Positions 40,990 through 49,652 of a stretch of DNA of 64,000 nucleotides are shown piece after piece (within the stretch, counting starts at the first letter, position 1; every line of letters begins with the position of its first letter). A program made the position numbers and the translations under genes. Source of the DNA: Alcaligenaceae bacterium (GTDB taxonomy: Bacteria; Pseudomonadota; Gammaproteobacteria; Burkholderiales; Burkholderiaceae_B). Location of the stretch: positions 1-64,000 of the forward strand of contig JACCEN010000014.1 in NCBI GenBank assembly GCA_013416435.1. The letters are read 5' to 3'. A model generated the notes under the pieces. That model had not been told where the DNA came from, made no database searches, and saw only the letters and a program-made list of their open reading frames with translations.

Positions 40990-43506
40990 TTAGCTGATCG
41001 CATCCACCCACTCACGGGCGTGCCTGGCACTTTGCCGCTGCGCGATATCGATGATCTGTGCGGCTGTGACAGGTCGACTGAAGTAGTAGCCCTGCATTTC
41101 ATCGCAACCCAAGGCCTTCAGCGACTGCGCCTGGCCTCGCGTTTCAACCCCTTCGGCCACAACGGTGAGGCGCAGACTCTGGCCCAGCGCGATGATCGCG
41201 CGAGCAATGGCGGCATCGTTCGGGCTGTCCATCATGTCGCTGACGAAGGATTGGTCAATCTTGAGGATGTCGATGGGGAACAGCTTCAGGTAGCTTAGCG
41301 ACGAATAGCCCGTGCCGAAATCGTCGACCGACAGAACGACGCCGAGCTCCTTCAGCAGATGGAGAGTGTTGATCGCGGACTCGGTGTCCTTCATTACCGC
41401 GCTTTCGGTGATCTCGATTTCCAGGCAGTCGGGCTCGAGTTCCGACTGCGCCAGAATGCCCTGCACCTGCACGACCAGCTTCGAATGGTGAAACTGGCGT
41501 GGCGACAGATTTACCGCCACACGTAATTTCCCGATCCCCTGTTCCCGCCAGCGTCGCGCCTGCGCGCAGGCCTCTTGCAATACCCATGTACCGATGGCAT
41601 CGATCAAACCGCTTTCTTCGGCGACAGGGATGAAGTGAGCGGGAGGCACGATGCCCAAGGTGGGATGCTGCCAACGCACCAAAGCCTCGACGCCCCTGAG
41701 CAACCCGGTGCGCATGCAGATGCGCGGCTGGTAATGCAGCAAGAGTTCGTTCCTTTCGATGGCCCGCCGCAAGAGCCCTTCTATGGCGATCTTCTCCTTC
41801 AGGCCCTGCTCCATATCGGGTGTATGGTAGCGGTAGTTGTTGCGAGAATCGCGCTTCACGTTGGTCAGCGCCAGATGTGCCTGCTGCAGCAAGCCCTCTT
41901 CCGTCGTTTCATCGTTCTGATAAATCGCAATGCCGATGCTGACGCTCAGGAAAACGTCATGCCCTTGAATTCTGAAGGGCGCGCGCATGGCCTTAAGCAG
42001 CTTCTCGGCGAGACTGGAAACCTCGCTTTTGTTCTTGATCTCGCTGTGGACGACGATGAACTCGTCTGCGCCTGGGCGCGCCAGCAAGGCATTGCCCATC
42101 AATTGCGCCTCGATGCGCCTGACCGTTTCGTGCAGGGCCTGATCCCCATGGGCATGTCCGAACGTATCGTTGACCTTCTTGAAAAAATCCAGGTCGAGAA
42201 AAAGCACGGCCACCATGTGGTGGCTGAGGCGCGAGCGCAGCAAGGCCTCGCGCAGCTTGCACAGGATCAGCGAACGGTTGGGCAAGCCCGTCAAGGCGTC
42301 GTGGCTCAGTTGGTCCACCAGCGCATTCTCAAGCTTTCGGCGTTCGGTCAGGTCGCGCACGATGGCCATCGTCAGCGTGTCGTCGTCGGCCTCCAGCATG
42401 CCCGTGCTGATTTCAGCATGGAAGATCTGGCCTTGCGAATTCCAGCACAGCACATCGCTGCCGGATTGGCACTGCGGCCATGAAGGAATGAAGCGGTCGA
42501 TGGATGACCCGAGCGCCTTTTCGCGCACCAGGCCGAACAATAATTCGGCACGGGCATTGACGACCTGCATGCGCCCGACCTGATCGACCAGAAAAATGGC
42601 GTCGGGGGCGGACTCCATCAAGCCCCTGAACTTGCTTTCGCTGCGTCTGAGCCTTTCCTGCGATCGCTGCAAGCGCTGATAAGGCTCGTTCACGCCCGAC
42701 ACGAATACTGCACGGTACAAATACAGGCAGCCCACCACTTTGTAGACGTGTCCCAGCAGATTGGCCGCGTCGTCAGCCTGAAAATACATGGTGAAGCAAA
42801 GCTCGCCGAGCGCCATGATGAGCGCGGCGCTCGCCAGGTGGCCGCCGCGCCTGAGGTCCCCGCCGGATCTCTGTGGCAGCAACAGAACGGCGGCAAGCAA
42901 ATACATGCCGACAAACAGGTATTCCATGGCAATTTTGAACGCCGTGAGCCCCTGCCCTTCTAAGTAAGTGTCGGGCACGGGGAAAGGCTGAAAGAGAATC
43001 GCCCAGAACACCAGTGCAACGAAACCCAAAGAAAGCAGAATGCTCGCATAGCGCACAGACGCCCGGCAGACCCACGGCCATGGCATGACCGCCACCATCA
43101 GGATGGTGGCGGCGCTGATGAGTCTTGCCGCGAGCCAGAATTCAATCGCTTTTTCGACCGAACTGGGAGTCACGAAAGCCGGCATGCCCGGGAAGGACAA
43201 TATATGGCCGATATCGAACAGCCCGACCATGAGAAAGCCGGTGGAAAGGACGACAACAGCCATCGGCGCTCGTTGGTCAAAACTGTGCCAGCCCAACGCA
43301 AAGATCATGGCCGAGACCACGACGGAAAAAATCTCCATCAGGGTATGCAAGGGAAGATAAATTTCCTTGATGACGGGCCATTGTTGCTGTGGGCTCAACA
43401 CCAGCCATAGTATGGGAGCCACCGCCACGGCCAGTGTAGGAAGCAAGCGGAGGCGCTCCGCGGGAAGAAAGACGGAGAAGGACTTGATCATCGAAAAAAC
43501 GTTCAT
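40990..43506 (-). CDS. MASE3-PAS-GGDEF-EAL cyclic-di-GMP protein
   Basis: The 838-residue protein has a MASE3-like membrane sensor of about seven helices (residues 15-270; LHTLMEIFSVVVSAMIFALG is typical), a PAS domain (about 290-400), a GGDEF domain (about 410-570) and an EAL domain (about 580-835). The cyclase motif is GADEF (ARPGADEFIVV) rather than GGDEF, so cyclase activity may be lost or reduced. The EAL motif (GVEALVRWQHP) and DDFGTGYSSLSYLK are intact, so the likely net activity is c-di-GMP hydrolysis. GGAAAG precedes the ATG. Confidence 0.9.
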   Translation of the reverse strand: MNVFSMIKSFSVFLPAERLRLLPTLAVAVAPILWLVLSPQQQWPVIKEIYLPLHTLMEIFSVVVSAMIFALGWHSFDQRAPMAVVVLSTGFLMVGLFDIGHILSFPGMPAFVTPSSVEKAIEFWLAARLISAATILMVAVMPWPWVCRASVRYASILLSLGFVALVFWAILFQPFPVPDTYLEGQGLTAFKIAMEYLFVGMYLLAAVLLLPQRSGGDLRRGGHLASAALIMALGELCFTMYFQADDAANLLGHVYKVVGCLYLYRAVFVSGVNEPYQRLQRSQERLRRSESKFRGLMESAPDAIFLVDQVGRMQVVNARAELLFGLVREKALGSSIDRFIPSWPQCQSGSDVLCWNSQGQIFHAEISTGMLEADDDTLTMAIVRDLTERRKLENALVDQLSHDALTGLPNRSLILCKLREALLRSRLSHHMVAVLFLDLDFFKKVNDTFGHAHGDQALHETVRRIEAQLMGNALLARPGADEFIVVHSEIKNKSEVSSLAEKLLKAMRAPFRIQGHDVFLSVSIGIAIYQNDETTEEGLLQQAHLALTNVKRDSRNNYRYHTPDMEQGLKEKIAIEGLLRRAIERNELLLHYQPRICMRTGLLRGVEALVRWQHPTLGIVPPAHFIPVAEESGLIDAIGTWVLQEACAQARRWREQGIGKLRVAVNLSPRQFHHSKLVVQVQGILAQSELEPDCLEIEITESAVMKDTESAINTLHLLKELGVVLSVDDFGTGYSSLSYLKLFPIDILKIDQSFVSDMMDSPNDAAIARAIIALGQSLRLTVVAEGVETRGQAQSLKALGCDEMQGYYFSRPVTAAQIIDIAQRQSARHAREWVDAIS

Positions 43507-43691
43507 GTTCTTTCCGCCCGATTCCAGTGGTTATGCAGTTGCGCGAGCGCAATGTCACTAATACTAAGCGAAAATATCAAACTCGATCTAATGCAATATG
43601 GCATCAAGAGAATATGTGATCCTAGGATTAACCCGGATTATGCTGCATGCCCGCTGGTGCACATTGGCTGCTTGCCTTTTTTTCATTAGAC

Positions 43692-43719
43692 TTGACGCCG
43701 ACTGTTGCATGTCTATTAC
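43692..43719 (+). promoter_or_regulatory. Candidate sigma-70 promoter of the ABC importer operon
   Basis: TTGACG (43692-43697), 16 bases, TATTAC (43714-43719). The -10 ends 28 bases before the binding-protein ATG, leaving a short leader with CCGGAG as ribosome site. The match is moderate. The rest of the 241-base intergenic region 43507-43747 shows no other clear element. Confidence 0.4.
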
Positions 43720-43747
43720 AGCCGCAAGGCAAAAACCGGAGACAAAC

Positions 43748-45067
43748 ATGAGCACCCTAAAACTGACGCCGCTCCTGGCAGCGCTGACGCTTGCGGCAGC
43801 TGCGCCCGCGCTTGCGGGCACGGTGACCGTCATCACCTCCTTTCCCAAGGAACTCACCCAGGCGTACAAGACCGCGTTCGAGAAAGCCCACCCCGACATC
43901 AAACTCGAGATGCTCAACAAGAATACCGTGTCCGGCATCGCCTATGTCAAGGAAACACCGGCCGGCAAACGGCCCGAGGTCTTCTGGGCCAGTGCGCCGG
44001 ACGCCTTCGAGGTGCTGGCCAACGACAAGCTGCTCGAGAACGCGACCGACGTCGCCAACCCCAGCGTGCCCGACAAGATCGGCAGCTTTCCCATCAATGA
44101 CCCGAACGGCATGTTCATGGGCCAGGCGCTCGCGGGCTACGGCATCATGTACAACACCCGCCTACTCAAAGCCAAGAAGCTGCCCGATCCCACCACCTGG
44201 GCCGACCTGCTCGAGCCGCAATGGTTCGGCAACGTCGGCATCACATCGCCTTCCCGTTCCGGCACCATGCACTTGACCGTCGAAACCATACTCCAGGGCG
44301 AAGGCTGGGAACAAGGCTGGAACACCATGTTGCGCATGGCGGGCAACAGCGCAGCCATCACGGAGCGTTCCTTCGGGGTGCCCGATGGCGTCAACAACGG
44401 CCAGTTCGGCGCCGGCCCGGTCATCGACTTCTTCGGCCTGTCCAGCAAGTACTCGAAGTTTCCGGTCGAGTTCGTCTACCCCGAGGAAACTTCCATCGTG
44501 CCGGCCAACATCGCGCTCATCGCAGGGTCGTCCAATGCCGCAGAGGGCAAGAAGTTCATCCAGTTCGCCCTCAGCAAGCCTGGTCAGGAAATCCTGCTCC
44601 AGCCCCAGATATCCCGGCTGCCCGTTCTGCCATACTCGGATCTCAGCAACATCCCCGAAGGCTATCCCGATCCCGGCGCCATCGCCAAGCGCAGCAAAGT
44701 GCAGTTCGACGTCAACCTGTCGCAAAGCCGGTACTACATCGTGCAGTCGCTGTTCGACCAGACCATCACGTTCCGCTTGAAAGAACTGCAGCAAGCCACC
44801 AAGGCCATTCACGATGCGACCCAGAAACTGGGCGCGAACCCGGCCGGCGAAGCCGCCAAGCTGCTGGATGAAGCCAGGAAGTTGGCCTGGAGCCCCATCC
44901 TGGATGCCAAGCAGGTTGCCGACCCCGAACTTGTCGCCGTGTTCGCCGGCAACAAGAAAGACGCCGAAATCAGCCAGAAGCTGTCCAAGCTGCAAGGCGA
45001 CTGGAATCGGCAAGCCGGCGAAAACTACAGCAAGGCGGTCGCGTTGGCGCAGCAAGCCGCGAAATAA
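43748..45067 (+). CDS. ABC importer periplasmic substrate-binding protein (iron / aminoethylphosphonate type)
   Basis: The 439-residue binding protein has a Sec signal (TPLLAALTLAAAAPALAG) and the type II fold of the AfuA/PhnS/PotD group: TVTVITSFPKELTQAYKTAF, NTVSGIAYVKE, GYGIMYNTRLLKAKKLPDP. It is longer than usual (about 340 residues) because of a C-terminal helical extension after FRLKELQQA. CCGGAG precedes the ATG. Its operon encodes a fused permease and an ATPase. Ligands in this group include ferric iron, 2-aminoethylphosphonate and thiamine; the tyrosines used by ferric-binding proteins are not clearly placed, so substrate is open. Confidence 0.85.
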   Translation: MSTLKLTPLLAALTLAAAAPALAGTVTVITSFPKELTQAYKTAFEKAHPDIKLEMLNKNTVSGIAYVKETPAGKRPEVFWASAPDAFEVLANDKLLENATDVANPSVPDKIGSFPINDPNGMFMGQALAGYGIMYNTRLLKAKKLPDPTTWADLLEPQWFGNVGITSPSRSGTMHLTVETILQGEGWEQGWNTMLRMAGNSAAITERSFGVPDGVNNGQFGAGPVIDFFGLSSKYSKFPVEFVYPEETSIVPANIALIAGSSNAAEGKKFIQFALSKPGQEILLQPQISRLPVLPYSDLSNIPEGYPDPGAIAKRSKVQFDVNLSQSRYYIVQSLFDQTITFRLKELQQATKAIHDATQKLGANPAGEAAKLLDEARKLAWSPILDAKQVADPELVAVFAGNKKDAEISQKLSKLQGDWNRQAGENYSKAVALAQQAAK

Positions 45068-45082
45068 ACGGGATCCCACCGC

Positions 45083-46801
45083 ATGCGTAACAGCCAAGAT
45101 GGTCAGCCCCGCTTCACTTCAGGCCTGGCGCTCGCAGCGATGCTGGTGCTGGCCTTCCTGGTCCTGTTTCTGGTCGTACCCGTCGGCAGCGTCTTCTACA
45201 GCGCTTTCGTCAATGCCGACGGCAGCTTCACCTTCGGGCACTTCGGCGCCTTCTTTCACCAAACGCTCCTGAAGGATTCCTTTTTCAACAGCCTGTACGT
45301 CGCCCTCGCCTCGACGTTCTGGGCATCCGTCATCGCCATCCCGCTTGCCTACCTGACCGTGCGCTTCCGGTTCCGCGGCGCGCTCATCATCCAGACACTG
45401 GGTGTCCTGCCGCTGATCATGCCGCCGTTCGTGGGCGCGGTCGCGCTGCAGTTGATCTTTGGCCGTTCCGGCAGCGTGAACCTGCTCCTCGACGAGTGGC
45501 TGGGCGTCACGCTACCCATCATGGATGGACTCAACGGCATCATCTTCGTCGAGTCCCTACATTACTTTCCCTTCATCCTGCTGAACCTCACCGTGGCGCT
45601 GCGCAATATCGACGGCGCCATGGAGGAAGCCGCGGTCAATCTCGGCGCCAAAGGCTGGCGTCTGTTCCGCCGGGTCATCTTTCCCCTGGCGCTGCCGGGC
45701 TATGTGGCCGGCGCATCGCTGGTATTCGTGAAAGTCTTCGACGACCTGGGAACGCCCCTGGTGCTGGGCGTGACCAACATGCTCGCGCCGCAGGCTTATC
45801 TGCGCATCACGCAGGTCGGCCTGGATGACCCGCTGGGCTACGTCATCAGCGTGATCATGATCGGTTTTTCGATTATTGCCCTGTGGCTGTCCGCCAAAGC
45901 CCTGAAAGGCAAGGACTACTCGACGCTGCAGAAAGGCGGGGGTTCTCTGCAGCAGCGCGAGCTGACGGGGTTGCAGACCATACTGGCCTACGCCTGGATA
46001 CTATTGGTCCTTCTGCTGGTGCTTTCGCCGCATATCGGCGTGCTATTGCTGTCGCTGGCAACGGTCTGGAGCTATGCGCCGCTGCCAGACGGCTACACGC
46101 TCGAACACTACGCCACGATCTTCCAGGACTCCCCCGGCATGATAGGCAACACGCTGCTGTACTGCGGCCTGGCGGCGGGCATCGATGTGATACTCGGTAC
46201 GGCCATCGCCTACCTGATGCTGCGTACCCGCCTGCCCGGACGACAATGGCTGGACTGGATTGCGTCGGCCGCGCTGGCCGTGCCGGGCATCGTACTTGCC
46301 ATCGGCTTCATGCGGACCTTCCGGGGTATTGAAATCCCCGGTACGGGGACCGCGTTGACGGGAACCTGGATACTCATCATGATTGCCTATTCCGTTCGGC
46401 GTCTGCCTTACGCGCTCCGCTCCTGCGTGGCGGCGCTGCAGCAGATCAATCTTTCGCTTGAAGAGGCGGCCGCCTCCGTGGGCGCCAATCGCTATCGCAC
46501 CATCCGGCGCGTCGTCATACCGCTCATGGCCGGCGGCATGCTGGCCGGCTTCGTCACCAGCTTCATCACGGCGGCGGTCGAACTGTCGGCGACCATCATG
46601 CTGGTCACGCGGGACAGCGATGCACCCATGAGCTACGGCATCTATCTGTACATGCAAAGCGCGTCGGGCCGCGGGCCGGGCGCCGCCCTGGGGGTGCTTG
46701 CCGTCGTCGCGGTCGCCGTGGGCACTTATGCTTCGCATCTCATCGTTGAACGCGCCTCGGCCCGCCAGCGCCCCGCGCGCGTCCTGAAGGAAGTCCCATG
46801 A
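45083..46801 (+). CDS. ABC importer permease with two fused transmembrane domains
   Basis: The 572-residue protein holds two permease domains in one chain, each with about six helices and its own EAA loop: EEAAVNLGAKGWRLFRRVIF and EEAAASVGANRYRTIRRVVI. Fused FbpB/ThiP/PhnU-like permeases serve binding proteins of this group. It begins 15 bases after the binding-protein gene and overlaps the ATPase gene by an ATGA. Confidence 0.9.
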   Translation: MRNSQDGQPRFTSGLALAAMLVLAFLVLFLVVPVGSVFYSAFVNADGSFTFGHFGAFFHQTLLKDSFFNSLYVALASTFWASVIAIPLAYLTVRFRFRGALIIQTLGVLPLIMPPFVGAVALQLIFGRSGSVNLLLDEWLGVTLPIMDGLNGIIFVESLHYFPFILLNLTVALRNIDGAMEEAAVNLGAKGWRLFRRVIFPLALPGYVAGASLVFVKVFDDLGTPLVLGVTNMLAPQAYLRITQVGLDDPLGYVISVIMIGFSIIALWLSAKALKGKDYSTLQKGGGSLQQRELTGLQTILAYAWILLVLLLVLSPHIGVLLLSLATVWSYAPLPDGYTLEHYATIFQDSPGMIGNTLLYCGLAAGIDVILGTAIAYLMLRTRLPGRQWLDWIASAALAVPGIVLAIGFMRTFRGIEIPGTGTALTGTWILIMIAYSVRRLPYALRSCVAALQQINLSLEEAAASVGANRYRTIRRVVIPLMAGGMLAGFVTSFITAAVELSATIMLVTRDSDAPMSYGIYLYMQSASGRGPGAALGVLAVVAVAVGTYASHLIVERASARQRPARVLKEVP

Positions 46802-47883
46802 AGAAAGTCAGCGTCGAATGCCAGAACATACGGCTGTCTTATGGAAGCACGGAAGTCCTCAAGGACATCAATCTTCGCATAGAACCAGGCGAGTTCTTCG
46901 CATTGCTCGGGCCCTCCGGCTCGGGCAAATCCACGCTGTTGCGGCTTATTGCCGGATTCAACCGCCATAGCGCAGGCCGCCTGCTGGTCGACGGCCAGGA
47001 CGTCAGCGCCGTGCCCGCTTACAAGCGCAACATCGGCATGGTCTTTCAAAGCTATGCGCTCTGGCCGCACATGACGGTCTGGGACAACGTTGCCTTCGGC
47101 TTGGTCGAACGGCGCCTGCCCAGCGCTGAAATCAAAGAGCGTGTCGCCTCGGTGCTCGCCCTGGTGGGCCTCACCAGCTATGCGAAAAGAAGGCCGAACG
47201 AGCTATCCGGAGGGCAGCAGCAGCGGGTCGCGCTGGCGCGCACCATCGTGATCGAACCGCAGGTGCTCCTGCTGGACGAGCCTCTTTCCAACCTGGACAA
47301 GAACCTGCGCGTGCAAATGCGCCAGGAACTCCTGTCCCTGCAAAGGCGCCTGGGAATCACGACCATCTTCGTGACGCACGACCAGGAAGAAGCCATGACG
47401 ACCGCCGACCGCATGGCCGTTCTCGACCAGGGCGTGGTGCAGCAAGTGGGCAAGCCGTCGGAACTCTATGATTTTCCGTGCAACCGCTTCGTCGCCAACT
47501 TCGTCGGCACCATGAACGTGCTGGAGGGAAAGGTCAGAGGCCAAAGCGACAGAATGGTGGCCATGGACGTGGCCGGCGTCGGCGAAATCGCCCTGCCGCT
47601 GCATGCAGAGGCCGCCATCAACGACCAGCTCGCGCTGAGTTTCCGCCCGCATACCGTTCAGCTCGAAGACCAGCCCGAGCGCCAGACCAAGCGCTTCATC
47701 TGGCTGCCCGGCGTCATCCAGCATAGTGAATTCCTGGGAGAATTCACCCGCTATGCCGTCCAGGTCGGACAACAGACCCTCACTGCCGATCAGGCGCATT
47801 TTGCCGGCATCAGTTTGTACGCGCCCGGGACGCCGGTGTCCGTGGGACTGGAGCCCACTCAGATCCGGCTGCTGCCGACATGA
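46798..47883 (+). CDS. ABC importer ATP-binding protein
   Basis: This 361-residue ATPase has Walker A GPSGSGKSTLLRLIAG, Q-loop MVFQSYALWPHMTVWDN, signature LSGGQQQRVALAR, Walker B LLLDEPLSNLDKNLR and the switch His in FVTHDQEEAMT. A C-terminal TOBE domain follows, as in FbpC/PotA/PhnT. It overlaps the permease and the DUF421 gene by ATGA joins. Confidence 0.93.
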   Translation: MKKVSVECQNIRLSYGSTEVLKDINLRIEPGEFFALLGPSGSGKSTLLRLIAGFNRHSAGRLLVDGQDVSAVPAYKRNIGMVFQSYALWPHMTVWDNVAFGLVERRLPSAEIKERVASVLALVGLTSYAKRRPNELSGGQQQRVALARTIVIEPQVLLLDEPLSNLDKNLRVQMRQELLSLQRRLGITTIFVTHDQEEAMTTADRMAVLDQGVVQQVGKPSELYDFPCNRFVANFVGTMNVLEGKVRGQSDRMVAMDVAGVGEIALPLHAEAAINDQLALSFRPHTVQLEDQPERQTKRFIWLPGVIQHSEFLGEFTRYAVQVGQQTLTADQAHFAGISLYAPGTPVSVGLEPTQIRLLPT

Positions 47884-48572
47884 ACGCCTTCGATTGGCAG
47901 CGCATGCTGCTCGATCAATTTCCCTGGACTTTCCTGGGCGAAGTCCTCTTTCGCGCCCTGTTCGCCTACGTCCTGGTTTTCCTGTTCCTGAAGATATCGG
48001 GTCGCCGTGGAATCAAGCAGCTGTCGCTGTTCGAGATCGTCGTCATCCTGACCCTGGGCTCGGCAGCCGGCGACGTCACGTTCTATCACGATGTCCCCCT
48101 GTTGCCCGTCTTCTTCGTTTTCGCGGCCTTGCTGGCCCTGTACCGGCTGACCACCTACCTCATGTCGCGCAGCGTCCGCTTCAGCTATTGGATGGAAGGC
48201 GAACCGGTCACCTTCATACACGAAGGCATGTACGAGATCGACAGCATGAGCCGGCTCAATGTTTCCGAGGACGAGTTCCTGATGGAGCTGCGGCAGCAAA
48301 GCGTGGAGCATCTGGGCCAGATCCGGCTGGCGATCATCGAAGTGGATGGCAATATCAGTCTTTATTTCTATGACGATGACAACACGAGGCCCGGACTCTC
48401 GGTGCTTCCTCCCAAGCACAGGCCCATATACGAAACCACGCCGTTCGCGGGGCTGCATGCATGCACCAACTGCGGCAACATCGAAGAAATCGCCGAGCGC
48501 CGGCAACTGAAATGCCCACGATGCGGAGAGGGCACGTGGTCCCGGGCATTGACTACCCTGCGCTCGCGCTGA
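47880..48572 (+). CDS. DUF421 (YetF-like) membrane protein with a C-terminal zinc ribbon
   Basis: The 230-residue protein has three N-terminal membrane segments (residues 20-105, including GRRGIKQLSLFEIVVILTLG, the DUF421 hallmark) and the YetF cytoplasmic domain (IHEGMYEIDSMSRLNVSEDE FLMELRQ). The end carries two CxxC pairs, CTNCGN and CPRCGE, likely a zinc ribbon not part of the basic family. It overlaps the ABC ATPase gene by an ATGA, so it is translated with the importer. Function is unknown; a regulatory or accessory role in transport is only suggested by position. Confidence 0.82.
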   Translation: MNAFDWQRMLLDQFPWTFLGEVLFRALFAYVLVFLFLKISGRRGIKQLSLFEIVVILTLGSAAGDVTFYHDVPLLPVFFVFAALLALYRLTTYLMSRSVRFSYWMEGEPVTFIHEGMYEIDSMSRLNVSEDEFLMELRQQSVEHLGQIRLAIIEVDGNISLYFYDDDNTRPGLSVLPPKHRPIYETTPFAGLHACTNCGNIEEIAERRQLKCPRCGEGTWSRALTTLRSR

Positions 48573-48661
48573 GGGTCGAAATAGCTTGATTTCGTCGCCT
48601 GCTTGACGCAGACTGAACGGCGCAGTTGCACAATCGTTCGTCACTTTGCAGGAGCACCCAC

Positions 48662-49210
48662 ATGAGCCAGTATCAAATCGCCGTGGTCGTCGGCAGCCTC
48701 AGAAAGGATTCCCTCAACCGCAAGCTCGCCCAGGCACTTACCAAGCTCGCGCCGCCCGAGTTTTCCTTCAAGTACCTGGAAATCGGCGATCTGCCCTTGT
48801 ACAACCAGGACGACGACAACGACCAGGCGCCCAGCGTCAAGCGCCTGAAGGCGGAAATCAGCGCTTCTCAAGGGGTGATTTTCGTCACCGCCGAATACAA
48901 CCGCTCCATACCCGGTGTATTGAAGAACGCCATCGACAACGCCTCGCGCCCGTATGGCCAAAGCGCCTGGGCCGGAAAACCGGCGGGCGTCATCGGCACC
49001 TCGATCGGTTCCATCGGTTCCGCCCTGGCGCAGCAGCATCTGCGCAATGTGTTGGCCTACCTCGACATGCCGACCATGGGTCAGCCCGAAGCCTTCGTCC
49101 ACTCCAACGACGCCCTGTACGGGCCGGACGGAAACCTGAACGAACGCAGCAAGGAGTTCTTGCAAGGCTGGATGAACCAGTATGCGGCGTGGGTAAGAAA
49201 ACACGCCTGA
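48662..49210 (+). CDS. NADPH-dependent FMN reductase (chromate/quinone reductase type)
   Basis: The 182-residue flavodoxin-fold protein has VVVGSLRKDSLNRKLAQAL at the FMN phosphate site, VTAEYNRSIPGVLKNAIDNA and GQSAWAGKPAGVIGTSIGSI, matching YieF/ChrR-type reductases. It reduces quinones or metal oxyanions with NAD(P)H in the cytoplasm. CAGGAG precedes ATG 48662. It stands alone after the importer operon and is followed by palindromes 32 bases past its stop. Confidence 0.88.
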   Translation: MSQYQIAVVVGSLRKDSLNRKLAQALTKLAPPEFSFKYLEIGDLPLYNQDDDNDQAPSVKRLKAEISASQGVIFVTAEYNRSIPGVLKNAIDNASRPYGQSAWAGKPAGVIGTSIGSIGSALAQQHLRNVLAYLDMPTMGQPEAFVHSNDALYGPDGNLNERSKEFLQGWMNQYAAWVRKHA

Positions 49211-49242
49211 TGGACCTCAAGGGGTCGATCCCCAGGGGTCAA

Positions 49243-49323
49243 GGGGTCAGACCCCGTATGGGGTCTGACCCCATCGTCTAGACCTGCTCCCAAGGGGTCA
49301 GACCCCATACAGGGTCTGACCCC
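49243..49323. repeat. Two GGGGTC..GACCCC palindromes between the FMN reductase and acylphosphatase genes
   Basis: Copy one 49243-49272 (13-base arms, spacer GTAT); copy two 49294-49323 (12-base arms, one mismatch at the centre, spacer around ATACA). A decayed fragment GGGGTCGATCCCC lies just before, at 49221-49233. Copy two ends 5 bases before the minus-strand acylphosphatase stop. Confidence 0.9.
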
Positions 49324-49328
49324 ACCGC

Positions 49329-49652
49329 CTAGATCTGCTCGAAGCGATCAAACCGCCTTTCGGTCTGCTCTTCAGCATGGTCCACCTCTGCCACCTTGGC
49401 GCCTGGCGGCCCCATGTGCAGCCAGGACAGCATGCGATCGATCAGGTCATGCCCGCCCTGCAGCAAGGCCTCGACCGAGCCATCGGCATCGTTGCGCACC
49501 CAGCCTGTCACGCCCAGCATATGTGCCTGCCGGACCGCCGCCGCCCGGAATCCCACTCCCTGCACGCGGCCGGTGACCCGCGCGCGTATCGTTTCCACGT
49601 TTTCTGTCTGATGCAACTTCTTCATGTCGTTCACTATCCGCTGGTCAAGCAT
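49329..49652 (-). CDS. acyP: Acylphosphatase
   Basis: This 107-residue small hydrolase has the active-site arginine in RVTGRVQGVGFRAAAVRQA and the asparagine in GWVRNDADGSVEALLQG. It hydrolyses acyl phosphates such as acetyl or carbamoyl phosphate. The start at 49652 has AGGA upstream and overlaps the end of the GH15 gene by 8 bases, which suggests coupling; ATG 49625 is an alternative giving the usual 98-residue length. Confidence 0.9.
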   Translation of the reverse strand: MLDQRIVNDMKKLHQTENVETIRARVTGRVQGVGFRAAAVRQAHMLGVTGWVRNDADGSVEALLQGGHDLIDRMLSWLHMGPPGAKVAEVDHAEEQTERRFDRFEQI

